Shown here one piece after another: positions 1 to 6,098 of a DNA stretch of 11,702 nucleotides (its first letter is position 1; each line of letters begins with the position of its first letter). Both the position numbers and the translations under genes were made by a program. Source of the stretch: Defluviitaleaceae bacterium (lineage in GTDB: Bacteria > Bacillota > Clostridia > Lachnospirales > WRAX01); the NCBI GenBank assembly GCA_009787945.1, contig WQSI01000052.1:1-11702 (forward strand), given 5' to 3'. The notes under the pieces are model-generated. The model had not been told where the DNA came from. It searched no databases and saw nothing but the letters and a program-made list of their open reading frames with translations.

Positions 1-24
1 TAATTAATCTAAAGGAGAAATAAC

Positions 25-411
25 ATGAGAGATAGTTTAGTTTTTTACAGAAGTTTTTATGAAGCCATTAAAAAATTACCAAAAAGTTTAAAACTTTCTG
101 CATATGATGCTATTGTGGCTTATGCCCTTGATGAAGAGTTGTTGGAGGTGAAAGGGGCTGCAAATGCCGTATTTACAATGGCTGTGCCTCAGGTAGATGC
201 TAACAATAAGAAGTTTAAGGATGGAATAAAGGGTGGTCGCCCGTCTAAAAATAATAACCTTAGGTTATCCCACGAAGAACCTAATGGAAATGAAAATGAG
301 AATTTAAATGTTAATGAAAAGGAGAAGGTGAATGGGAATGGGAATGGGGCGCACGCGCCGAAAGACAGTCGCATTCTGCGACCACTCGCACTTACAACAG
401 AAGGGCGTTAG
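25..411 (+). CDS. DUF6291-type hypothetical protein, 3' end probably altered
   Basis: A 128-residue protein. The first ~75 residues (RDSLVFYRSFYEAIKKLP, then a 'DAIVAYALD' helix and 'PQVDANNKKFKDGIKGGRP') match what I recall of the DUF6291 domain, common in Firmicutes phage and replication-associated genes; its function is not established. AAAGGAG at 12-18 lies 6 bases before the ATG, so the start is secure. Residues ~86-108 are a low-complexity Asn/Glu/Gly linker encoded by near-repeated hexamers (nt ~280-345), as is common in this family. Relatives usually continue into another ~60-100 residue segment. Here the frame instead enters two short hairpins (348-359, 368-382) and stops after an unrelated tail, so the gene is probably 3'-truncated or had a palindromic repeat inserted. 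Its operon context upstream lies outside the window. Confidence 0.7.
   Translation: MRDSLVFYRSFYEAIKKLPKSLKLSAYDAIVAYALDEELLEVKGAANAVFTMAVPQVDANNKKFKDGIKGGRPSKNNNLRLSHEEPNGNENENLNVNEKEKVNGNGNGAHAPKDSRILRPLALTTEGR
348..382. repeat. pair of short hairpins inside the 3' end of the DUF6291 gene
   Basis: Two adjacent inverted repeats. GGCGC/GCGCC is at 348-352/355-359 with a 2-base loop. GTCGCA/TGCGAC is at 368-373/377-382 with loop TTC. Both are GC-rich in an otherwise A-rich gene and coincide with the point where the protein stops resembling its family. They are probably part of an inserted palindromic repeat, but no second copy is visible in this window. Confidence 0.45.
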
Positions 412-460
412 ACCGTTTCAAAGCGTAGATAAAGTTCATCGTAACGTCATCCATAACGTC

Positions 461-481
461 ATTGCGGGCTTGACCCGCAAT
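461..481. repeat. palindromic repeat unit 1, CTTGA loop
   Basis: A perfect 8-bp stem, ATTGCGGG (461-468) with CCCGCAAT (474-481), encloses the loop CTTGA (469-473). It is preceded by GTC. It belongs to the same family as the hairpins at 498-516 and 571-589, which share the loop but not the stem sequence. Confidence 0.8.
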
Positions 482-497
482 CTGACGCAACGCGTCA

Positions 498-516
498 CCC
501 CGTGCTTGACACGGGG
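498..516. repeat. palindromic repeat unit 2, CTTGA loop
   Basis: A perfect 7-bp stem, CCCCGTG (498-504) with CACGGGG (510-516), encloses the same loop CTTGA (505-509). The stem differs from unit 1 on both arms in a way that preserves pairing. No T-tract follows, so it is not an intrinsic terminator. Confidence 0.8.
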
Positions 517-570
517 CCTCGTCAGTTGTTCCAAGCCCCATACTGTAGGGGCTAGTTAGTGCTGATGGGG

Positions 571-589
571 TCCCGCGTCAAGCGCGGGA
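571..589. repeat. palindromic repeat unit 3, inverted orientation (TCAAG loop)
   Basis: A perfect 7-bp stem, TCCCGCG (571-577) with CGCGGGA (583-589), encloses the loop TCAAG (578-582), the reverse complement of CTTGA. The unit is therefore inverted relative to units 1 and 2. It is followed by TGACGT, and a degenerate half-unit, GCGGGATGACGT, recurs at 614-625. Confidence 0.8.
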
Positions 590-613
590 TGACGTATAGG
601 GAGCGTGGGTGGT

Positions 614-642
614 GCGGGATGACGTTGTTTGGTCGCGGGATT
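614..642. repeat. degenerate half-copies of the palindromic repeat
   Basis: GCGGGATGACGT at 614-625 repeats the right flank of unit 3 (584-595). A further CGCGGGATTA follows at 634-643. Neither has its pairing left arm, so these look like decayed or partial copies. Confidence 0.5.
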
Positions 643-760
643 AGGTGTAGGGGGTGTGGGGTGATGAATTTACAGTCTGGAACGGTAGCCCGTCTTTATT
701 AGCCAATATATGCCATTGAAGGTAATTTTGTGAAGTGTCTAAAAAAATGCAGTGGACATA

Positions 761-789
761 TTGCAAGTTAAATGTTATTATGTTATAAT
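761..789 (+). promoter_or_regulatory. sigma-A promoter for the cheV-relQ-gpsA operon
   Basis: A -35 element TTGCAA (761-766), a 17-base spacer and a consensus -10 TATAAT (784-789) are present, with an extended -10 TG at 781-782. Transcription would start near 796, about 37 bases before the cheV ATG. No operator palindrome is obvious around it. Confidence 0.75.
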
Positions 790-832
790 AGGTTTAATCT
801 AAAATACCTTTCATATAATTCAGGAGGTAGCC

Positions 833-1747
833 ATGCCAGAGAGAAGAAAGCACGAGATACTTTTAGAGTCGGGCACTAATGAGCTTGAGATTTTGGAATT
901 TACCATTGATGGGCGTTTTTACGGCATTAATGTGGCTAAAATTGTTGAGCTTATGAAGTACCATGAAGTTACGCCCATGCCAAACGCCAACCCCTTTGTT
1001 GAAGGCGTTTTCAATCCCCGCGGGCTGATGATGACCCTTATCAATCTGCCTGCATATCTGGGTCATCCAGAGTCGCCAGATGTTACCAAGGACATTTTTA
1101 TTGTGACAAACTTTAACAAAGTTTTGTCTGCTTTTCATGTCCATGCGGTGGAGGAAATTCACCGTTTAAGCTGGGATATGATTGAAAAGCCAGATGCGGC
1201 AATTTATGGCGGTCAAGATGGGCTTGCCACGGGAATTGCCCGTGTGAAGGACAAGCTTATCACCATTTTGGATTTTGAAAAGGTTTTGGCGGATATTTCA
1301 CCAGAGTCTGGAATACAATTGGAAGAGCTGTCCAAGCTTGGCAAGAGAGATTTGTCTGACAAGCCTATTTTAATGGCAGACGATTCCCAAGCCATAAACA
1401 AAGCCTTGGTTGAAGCCCTTGGGCAGGCGGGTTACACCAACCTTACCATGCTTCAAAACGGGCAAGAGGCGTGGGATGCCCTGCAAAGCTTTAAAGCCAC
1501 AGGCGAGCCTATCGAAAATTTTGTTAAATTGATTGTTACTGATGTGGAAATGCCTAAAATGGACGGTCATAGGCTTTTGAAGCTTATCCGCAATGATGAA
1601 AGTTTGCGCCATTTGCCTGTTATCATTTTCTCATCTACAATTAACGAGCAGATGCGGGTTAAAGGCGAATCCCTTGGGGCAACGGCGCAACTTGCGAAGC
1701 CTGATTTACTTGGTCTTGTCCAACTTATTGACCAAAATGTGCTGTAG
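833..1747 (+). CDS. cheV: chemotaxis protein CheV (CheW-like domain plus response receiver)
   Basis: A 304-residue protein with the CheV architecture: an N-terminal CheW-like coupling domain (residues ~14-150, including 'FTIDGRFYGINVAKIVELM' and 'VEGVFNPRGLMMTLINL') followed by a CheY-like receiver (~175-304). The receiver has the acidic pair D183-D184, a phosphoacceptor D237 in 'TDVEMPKMDG' and the conserved K289 in 'LAKP'. CheV couples chemoreceptors to the CheA kinase and takes part in adaptation through receiver phosphorylation; it acts at the cytoplasmic face of receptor arrays. The start is fixed by AGGAGG at 822-827, 5 bases upstream of ATG. It is the first gene after the promoter at 761-789, with relQ 2 bases downstream. 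No other chemotaxis genes are in the window. Confidence 0.95.
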   Translation: MPERRKHEILLESGTNELEILEFTIDGRFYGINVAKIVELMKYHEVTPMPNANPFVEGVFNPRGLMMTLINLPAYLGHPESPDVTKDIFIVTNFNKVLSAFHVHAVEEIHRLSWDMIEKPDAAIYGGQDGLATGIARVKDKLITILDFEKVLADISPESGIQLEELSKLGKRDLSDKPILMADDSQAINKALVEALGQAGYTNLTMLQNGQEAWDALQSFKATGEPIENFVKLIVTDVEMPKMDGHRLLKLIRNDESLRHLPVIIFSSTINEQMRVKGESLGATAQLAKPDLLGLVQLIDQNVL

Positions 1748-1749
1748 TT

Positions 1750-2535
1750 ATGGACTGGGAACGGGAGCTGCTCCCATATCATCAAACAGCAGACGAGCTG
1801 AGAGCAAAATTTAACAATCTCGCCCTACAGTTTACGCAGGCGGAAAACCGAACGCCTATTTTTTCCGTGGAAACACGGGTTAAAACCGTGCCTTCTATAA
1901 TGGCGAAAGCCCACCGCAAACAAATTCCTATTGACAGAGCTTTTAGTGAGATGGATGACATTGTGGGGGTGCGCATTATATGCCGCTTTGTGGATGATAT
2001 TTTCATTATCACAAGGCTTATTAACTCGCGGGATGATATGCGGGTGGTGAAGGAAAAAGACTTTGTAAGGTCGCATAAGCCAAGCGGCTACCGCAGTTAC
2101 CATTTTGTGGTAGAATATAATTTAAACACGGTTTTCGGCAAGCAGACTGTGCGGGCAGAAATTCAAATCCGCACCCTTGCCATGAACTTTTGGGCTGTGA
2201 CAGAGCATGGACTGCGCTATAAATACCAGGGCATTATCCCCGAAAACATTGCTTCCCGCTTGGTTAAGGCGGCAGAGGCGGCTCATGTGTTGGACAGCGA
2301 GCTGGGGGCTATCCGTGATGAAATTTTGGACGCAGAAAAGCTTGCCAAAAACCGAGAAGAAATGGTTCGGGATATTATCCACAGTATTCAAGAGCTGTAT
2401 CAAGTGTCGGAAACCAGCACAGCACAAGAGATGTATAATAAATTCCTAAACATATGGGAAGTTCAGGGCGAAGAGGATTTAAATCACTTTTACAGTGATA
2501 TGCAGTCCATCGCCCAGGTACATAAAGTACGTTAA
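1750..2535 (+). CDS. relQ: small alarmone synthetase, (p)ppGpp synthase of the RelQ type
   Basis: A 261-residue protein with a single RelA/SpoT synthetase domain and no hydrolase, TGS or ACT domains, as in the RelQ/YjbM small alarmone synthetases. Visible signature residues are R43, K45, S49, K53 and R56 in the first helix region, 'DDIVGVR' (69-75), 'KPSGYRSYH' (110-118), 'EIQIRT' (137-142) and E152-H153 with Y157-K158. The family transfers pyrophosphate from ATP to GDP or GTP to make (p)ppGpp or ppGpp-like signals. The C-terminal ~80 residues are charged and helical. The ATG lies 2 bases after the cheV stop without a strong Shine-Dalgarno sequence, which suggests translational coupling. RelQ enzymes are usually controlled transcriptionally and form tetramers; here control would follow the cheV promoter. 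The family call is firm; the exact subgroup is less so. Confidence 0.9.
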   Translation: MDWERELLPYHQTADELRAKFNNLALQFTQAENRTPIFSVETRVKTVPSIMAKAHRKQIPIDRAFSEMDDIVGVRIICRFVDDIFIITRLINSRDDMRVVKEKDFVRSHKPSGYRSYHFVVEYNLNTVFGKQTVRAEIQIRTLAMNFWAVTEHGLRYKYQGIIPENIASRLVKAAEAAHVLDSELGAIRDEILDAEKLAKNREEMVRDIIHSIQELYQVSETSTAQEMYNKFLNIWEVQGEEDLNHFYSDMQSIAQVHKVR

Positions 2536-2572
2536 GCCTGTTATTTCGTTGTTTAGAGAGGGGGTTCATCCC

Positions 2573-3562
2573 ATGAAAAAAGTCACCGTACTTGGGTTTG
2601 GAAGTTGGGGCATTGCCCTGGCTTGCTTGTTACATAAAAACGGGCACAAAGTTACCATGTGGGAACCCAACGAATCCCTTGCCGCCATGCTTGATAGAGA
2701 GCGGGTTAACCAGCGTTCTCTGCCTGGCATTGTCATCCCTGGGGATATTACCATTACGGCGGATGAAAAGGTGGCGGCAAAGGCGGGGGATGTGGTTTTG
2801 TTGGTTTTGTCCTCTAAGGACATTCCCGAAAAAATGAAAATTATCACCCCTCATTTAAATGAAGGTCAAATTATTGTTAACGCATCTAAAGGGCTTATTA
2901 AAGAGCCTTTAATGCGCATTACCGAATATTTGCAAGACCTTGCGCCCCAGTGCAAAATCGCCTGTTTGTCAGGCCCTAGCCATGCGGAAGAGGTTAGCCG
3001 TTTTTTGCCAACAATGGTAACGGTTGGCTCTTCCTGCCCAGAAACCGCTGCTGTTGTTCAAGATATTTTCAGCGGCAACAACTTCCGTGTGTACACCAGC
3101 ACAGACATTGTGGGGGTGGAGCTTGGGGGCGTGCTCAAAAACGTCATTGCCCTTGCGGCGGGAATTTCTGACGGTTTAGGCTATGGTGACAACACAAAGG
3201 CGGCTTTGCTAACCCGCGGTATTGCAGAAATTGCCCGTCTTGGCATTGCCATGGGGGCTGAAATGCAGACTTTTGCGGGGCTTTCTGGCATTGGTGATTT
3301 GATTGTAACAGGAACAAGCAAACACAGCCGCAACTGGCGCGGCGGCAACCTTCTTGCCCGCGGCAAAAGCGTGGAGCAGGTGCTTGCCGAGGTTAACATG
3401 GCAGTGGAAGGCATAAACACAGCCCCCACCGTTCTTGCTTTGGCACAGAAATATGGCGTTGACATGCCAATTGTTGAAGAGGTTAACAAGGTTTTATTTG
3501 AAGGGAAAGACCCTAAAGCGGTTGTGTCAGACCTGATGCAACGGAATAAAAAAGGCGAATAG
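2573..3562 (+). CDS. gpsA: NAD(P)-dependent glycerol-3-phosphate dehydrogenase
   Basis: A 329-residue protein that reduces dihydroxyacetone phosphate to sn-glycerol-3-phosphate for phospholipid synthesis in the cytoplasm. The N-terminal Rossmann motif is GxGxxG at residues 8-13 (GFGSWG). 'SGPSHAEEV' follows, then the substrate-binding region with K189 in 'LGGVLKNVIALAAG', and 'LSGIGDLIVT' with 'SRNWRGG' in the C-terminal helical domain. The start at 2573 gives the canonical N-terminus 'MKKVTVLGFG' and has a G-rich ribosome binding site (GAGGGGG, 2558-2564). An in-frame ATG at 2495 would lie inside relQ and add 26 unrelated residues. It follows relQ by 37 bases and is last in the cheV operon, with a terminator immediately downstream. 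Confidence 0.95.
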   Translation: MKKVTVLGFGSWGIALACLLHKNGHKVTMWEPNESLAAMLDRERVNQRSLPGIVIPGDITITADEKVAAKAGDVVLLVLSSKDIPEKMKIITPHLNEGQIIVNASKGLIKEPLMRITEYLQDLAPQCKIACLSGPSHAEEVSRFLPTMVTVGSSCPETAAVVQDIFSGNNFRVYTSTDIVGVELGGVLKNVIALAAGISDGLGYGDNTKAALLTRGIAEIARLGIAMGAEMQTFAGLSGIGDLIVTGTSKHSRNWRGGNLLARGKSVEQVLAEVNMAVEGINTAPTVLALAQKYGVDMPIVEEVNKVLFEGKDPKAVVSDLMQRNKKGE

Positions 3563-3565
3563 AAA

Positions 3566-3592
3566 GAGGGGCGTGTTTTTTACGCCCTTTTT
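3566..3592 (+). terminator. intrinsic terminator after gpsA
   Basis: A stem GGGCGTG (3569-3575) with TACGCCC (3581-3587), loop TTTTT, is followed by TTTTT (3588-3592). It begins a few bases after the gpsA stop. It sits between convergent genes. Read on the minus strand it lacks a proper T-tract, so termination there is doubtful. Confidence 0.8.
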
Positions 3593-3603
3593 GATGTGTG
3601 TGA

Positions 3604-3927
3604 TTAGCACCCCTCGATGGCGTGGCTGATGGTTCTTAAAAGTGCCGCTCCGTCTAGGCTGCCAAAAACAGAGCTGGGGATGACAATTAGCGGGAGCTTC
3701 TTTAAAAGCTCTGCCCCCTCATTTTTGTTAATCAAAAACCGCAGGTTGGGGCAAAGCATTATCAACTCTGCATCACATTTGTCAGATGCCAAGTATATAA
3801 ACCCTTCTCTGTCCGTCATGGTTTTAATATCAATCATCACGCCAGCACTGCGCGCCTCTGCCATAACCCGGGCTGCCATCATATCCCGCGACATGCGCGG
3901 AGGGGATATAAATAAAATTTTTGTCAT
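3604..3927 (-). CDS. PTS lactose/cellobiose-type IIB-like protein lacking the active cysteine
   Basis: A 107-residue protein whose length and pattern match the IIB domain of lactose/chitobiose-family phosphotransferase systems: strand plus P-loop-like turn at residues 4-14, 'AELIMLCPNLRFLINKN' (53-69) where IIBs have 'ADVVLLGPQ', and a C-terminal 'GSLDGAALLRTISHAIE' where ChbB has 'GKVDGLGVLKAAVAAI'. In IIBs the loop after strand 1 is C-x-x-G-M-S and its cysteine carries the phosphate. Here it reads S8-P-P-R-M-S, so both the cysteine and the glycine are replaced. The start is supported by GAGGTG just upstream on the minus strand. No IIA or IIC gene is nearby. It is therefore unlikely to be a normal transporter subunit; a regulatory or binding role is possible but not shown. 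The similarity is from memory of the fold family. Confidence 0.65.
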   Translation of the reverse strand: MTKILFISPPRMSRDMMAARVMAEARSAGVMIDIKTMTDREGFIYLASDKCDAELIMLCPNLRFLINKNEGAELLKKLPLIVIPSSVFGSLDGAALLRTISHAIEGC

Positions 3928-3973
3928 GGTAACACCTCATATCTATTTTAACACAAAAACAGGAGATGCGCAA
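3921..3973. promoter_or_regulatory. possible divergent promoters with overlapping -10 elements
   Basis: On the plus strand, TTGTCA (3921-3926), a 17-base spacer and TATTTT (3944-3949) could drive engB and the genes after it. On the minus strand, a weak TTGCGC (3968-3973), a 17-base spacer and TAAAAT (3945-3950) could drive the IIB-like gene. The two -10 boxes cover almost the same bases, so the two directions would compete. The matches are imperfect and this is a proposal. Confidence 0.4.
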
Positions 3974-3974
3974 G

Positions 3975-4580
3975 ATGAAGATTATAAATGTAAACTTGGC
4001 GGCAGTGGCTGTGAAACATGAGGGTTTTCCAGAGATGGAAATGCCCGAAATGGCGTTTGTTGGGCGGTCTAATGTGGGCAAGTCCTCTTTGATAAACAGC
4101 CTGATAAACCGAAAAGCTTTGGCAAGGGTAAGCGGAAGCCCAGGGAAAACCCGCACAATAAACTTTTACAACATTGATGACAAAATGTATTTTGTGGATT
4201 TGCCAGGATATGGATATGCCAAAGGTCCTAAGGAAGAAATTGCCAGCTGGGGCAAAATGATTGAGGGCTATCTTAAAAACCGAGAGCAGTTAAAGGGCAT
4301 TATCCAGCTTTTGGACATTCGCCACAAGCCAAGTGTGCAGGATTTGCAAATGATAGAATGGCTGAAACACTATGAAATACCCATCATTTACGTCCTTACC
4401 AAAATGGACAAGCTGAAGCGCAGCCAAATTGCAAAACATGTGAAAATTATACGCGAAGCCCTTGGCGAGCCTACAGCCACGCTAATGATACCCTTTTCAA
4501 GCGAAACAAAACAGGGCAAAGAAGAGCTTTTGAAAACAATACAAGAAACCACCTTCGGAAAGGAGAACACAAATGATTAA
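3975..4580 (+). CDS. engB: ribosome biogenesis GTPase EngB/YsxC
   Basis: A 201-residue TRAFAC-class GTPase needed for large ribosomal subunit assembly in related bacteria. G1 is GRSNVGKSS (residues 30-38), followed by the family-typical 'SGSPGKTRTINFY' with the G2 threonine. G3 is DLPG (75-78) followed by GYGYAKG, and G4 is TKMD (142-145). A 'SSETKQG' segment serves as G5. Length and motif order are those of EngB/YihA/YsxC. The ATG at 3975 follows AGGAGA (3961-3966) by 8 bases; the in-frame ATG at 3966 overlaps the ribosome binding site and is unlikely. The stop overlaps the ptb start by 8 bases, so engB is the first gene of the long run and is coupled to ptb. engB is often near lon or clpX; that context is absent here. 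Confidence 0.95.
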   Translation: MKIINVNLAAVAVKHEGFPEMEMPEMAFVGRSNVGKSSLINSLINRKALARVSGSPGKTRTINFYNIDDKMYFVDLPGYGYAKGPKEEIASWGKMIEGYLKNREQLKGIIQLLDIRHKPSVQDLQMIEWLKHYEIPIIYVLTKMDKLKRSQIAKHVKIIREALGEPTATLMIPFSSETKQGKEELLKTIQETTFGKENTND

Positions 4581-5385
4581 AAATTTTGCACAATTAGAAA
4601 CAAAAATGGCAAATATGGCAAAGAAGCCCACCATTGTCCTTGCTGGCAACGCTGATGACGCATCTATGGAGGCTTTGCGCCTTGCCAACGAAAAATGGGG
4701 TGTTAACCACGTTCTTGGCGGCACGGCAGAAGAGGCGGTGCAGCTTATTAAAGACGGCAAGGGCAGCGTTTTGATGAAGGGCGGCCTGCCAACGGGGGAG
4801 CTGTTAAAAGCTGTGGTGGACAAGCAAAAGGGCATTGGTCTTGGGGGCTTAATGTCGCATTTGGGCGCGTTTCAAACCCCTAATTACCACAAACTTATGT
4901 TTGTAACCGATGGGGGCATGGTAACAAATCCAGATATGGAGCAAAAGGCAAATATTTTGAAAAATGCCTTGGGTTTTTTGCGCTCTGTTGGTTATGAACA
5001 GCCGAAAACCGCCATGTTGTGCGCTGTTGAAACCGTCAGCGACAAAATGCAGGAAACCGTAGATGCCCAAAAAATAGCCAAGCGGGCAAAAGAAGGGGAA
5101 TTTGGCAGTTGCATCGTGGAAGGCCCAATTGCTTTTGACCTTGCCGTCAGCAAAAAATCTGCACAGCTAAAGGGCTTCGACAGCGAAATTGCAGGGGAAA
5201 CCGACCTTTTCATTGCGCCTAACATCGCCAGCGGCAACATCCTTGGCAAATCTTTAATTTATATGGGGCAGGCTGTTATGGCTGGCTGTGTGTTAGGGGC
5301 GAGAGTTCCTATTGTTCTTGTTTCACGTGGAGCATCGACAGAGGAAAAGGTGGCGAGTATGGCTTTAGCCCTTGCGGTAGAATAG
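4573..5385 (+). CDS. ptb: phosphate acyltransferase, phosphate butyryltransferase (Ptb) family
   Basis: A 270-residue enzyme of the Pta/Ptb family that exchanges CoA for phosphate on an acyl-CoA to give acyl-phosphate. Family features include 'LMKGGLPTGELLKAVVDK' (residues ~75-92), 'LGGLMSHLGAFQTPNYHKLMFVTDGGM' (~94-120), 'VEGPIAFDLAVS' (~183-194), 'DLFIAPNIASGNILGKSL' and the C-terminal S251-R252-G-A-S255 segment that lines the active site in phosphotransacetylases. It is somewhat shorter than the usual ~300 residues but appears complete. AAAGGAG (4559-4565) precedes the ATG by 7 bases, inside the end of engB. The partner kinase (buk) is four kilobases downstream, separated by iorA and iorB rather than adjacent. 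This context suggests the acyl-CoA made by IOR as substrate. Butyryl-CoA remains possible, since specificity cannot be read from the sequence. Confidence 0.88.
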   Translation: MIKNFAQLETKMANMAKKPTIVLAGNADDASMEALRLANEKWGVNHVLGGTAEEAVQLIKDGKGSVLMKGGLPTGELLKAVVDKQKGIGLGGLMSHLGAFQTPNYHKLMFVTDGGMVTNPDMEQKANILKNALGFLRSVGYEQPKTAMLCAVETVSDKMQETVDAQKIAKRAKEGEFGSCIVEGPIAFDLAVSKKSAQLKGFDSEIAGETDLFIAPNIASGNILGKSLIYMGQAVMAGCVLGARVPIVLVSRGASTEEKVASMALALAVE

Positions 5386-5438
5386 CCACACACCGCACAC
5401 CAAACGCAACCCCCACGAGGGATGATGATGCCTAAATC

Positions 5439-5457
5439 AGGAGGCGATAACGTGTTG
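5439..5457 (+). promoter_or_regulatory. ribosome binding site deciding the mntA start
   Basis: A consensus AGGAGG (5439-5444) is followed 7 bases later by GTG (5452), then TTG (5455). Upstream in-frame ATGs at 5422, 5425 and 5428 have no such signal and would place it inside the coding region. GTG at 5452 is therefore the likely start. Confidence 0.7.
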
Positions 5458-5763
5458 ACCATCGAAGAAATAACCAAAAAACTGACCCCTGTGTTTGAAG
5501 AAAACGGCGTTACCAAGGCTGTTTTGTTTGGTTCGTACGCAAAAGGCACAGCAACCGAAGTCAGTGATGTTGATTTGGTTATAGACACCTTGCCAGAGAT
5601 TACGGGCTGGTCTGCCTTGGCAATTTATGGAAGAATTACTGATGTAATGGACTCTTTAGATACAGGAGTAGACATTATTCATAAAATGGACATCGCAAAC
5701 AATGGTAGGATTGATATTGAGGTAGCAAGGACGGGTAAGGTGATTTATGAAAGAGAAGGATAA
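5452..5763 (+). CDS. mntA: MNT-type minimal nucleotidyltransferase (MntA antitoxin-like)
   Basis: A 103-residue protein from the GTG start. It is a minimal nucleotidyltransferase of the polymerase-beta superfamily. The signature G27-S28-x10-D39-x-D41 (GSYAKGTATEVSDVDL) is intact, and a third acidic strand follows ('GRIDIEV', residues ~85-91). It overlaps the next gene, hepT, by 17 bases. MntA/HepT pairs are a characterised type of toxin-antitoxin system in which MntA adds AMP to a tyrosine of the HepT RNase and silences it. Both motif sets are intact here, so an active pair is plausible. The 66-base gap after ptb shows no clear promoter or terminator. Confidence 0.88.
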   Translation: MLTIEEITKKLTPVFEENGVTKAVLFGSYAKGTATEVSDVDLVIDTLPEITGWSALAIYGRITDVMDSLDTGVDIIHKMDIANNGRIDIEVARTGKVIYEREG

Positions 5764-6082
5764 AGTCATCATCAAAAAAATGATAAGTTATTCTGATGAC
5801 ATTGAAGGTTATGTTGATGGTTTGCATTTCTCTGGTTTTGAAGAAAACTCTGTAATACACCGCGCTTGCGCTTTAACCATCCTCCAAATAGGAGAGCTTT
5901 CCAAAAGGCTTTCTGAGGATTTAAAGGAAGAGTATAGCCAAGTGCCATGGAAAGATATGCGAGATGCCAGAAACTTTTTGGCACACGAATACGAGTCTTT
6001 GAAAATGAACCTACTTTGGATGGTCGTGAAAGAAAGCGTACCAAAACTAAAAGAACAACTAATTAACATACTAAAAGATTAA
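5747..6082 (+). CDS. hepT: HepT-like (DUF86) ribonuclease toxin
   Basis: A 111-residue all-helical protein of the HepT/DUF86 family within the HEPN superfamily. The catalytic motif R-x4-H-x-Y is seen as R75-N-F-L-A-H80-E-Y82, preceded by the family-typical 'ALTILQIGELSKRLSEDLKEEY' and 'VPWKDMRDARN'. It starts inside the end of mntA (17-base overlap), with AAGGTG just upstream. In characterised pairs HepT is an RNase and Y82 is the residue AMPylated by MntA. The pair sits between ptb and iorA, in the same orientation and with only 16 bases to iorA, so it is likely co-transcribed with the metabolic genes. Confidence 0.9.
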   Translation: MKEKDKVIIKKMISYSDDIEGYVDGLHFSGFEENSVIHRACALTILQIGELSKRLSEDLKEEYSQVPWKDMRDARNFLAHEYESLKMNLLWMVVKESVPKLKEQLINILKD

Positions 6083-6098
6083 TTTTAGGAGGATAAAA

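Larger units (their letters stand above)
412..760. other. gene-free, repeat-rich intergenic region
   Basis: About 350 bases with no credible gene. Positions ~445-640 contain palindromic repeat units, listed separately. Short open frames here translate the repeats themselves (for example a 'VIAGLTRNL' peptide) and are not genes. Positions 640-760 turn from G-rich to A/T-rich and lead into the cheV promoter; I see no RNA gene in them. Confidence 0.6.

Noticed and set aside
189..374. Minus-strand frame rich in Phe and Ser
   Set aside because: Its composition is just the reverse reading of the Asn/Glu hexamer linker of the DUF6291 gene.
332..559. Open frame of 75 residues on the plus strand
   Set aside because: It overlaps the DUF6291 gene in another frame and then translates the palindromic repeats ('VIAGLTRNL'); no ribosome binding site and no family resemblance.
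412..660. CRISPR array
   Set aside because: The repeats are self-palindromic, unequal in sequence and irregularly spaced, without repeat-spacer periodicity or cas genes.
2495..2572. N-terminal extension of gpsA
   Set aside because: It lies within relQ, and the Rossmann motif requires the start at 2573, which has a ribosome binding site.
3617..4021. Plus-strand 134-residue frame opposite the IIB-like gene
   Set aside because: Shadow of the minus-strand gene: no ribosome binding site, no domain, and it overlaps the engB start.
5422..5451. Upstream ATG starts for mntA
   Set aside because: The consensus AGGAGG at 5439-5444 would then be inside the coding sequence; the GTG at 5452 fits it exactly.
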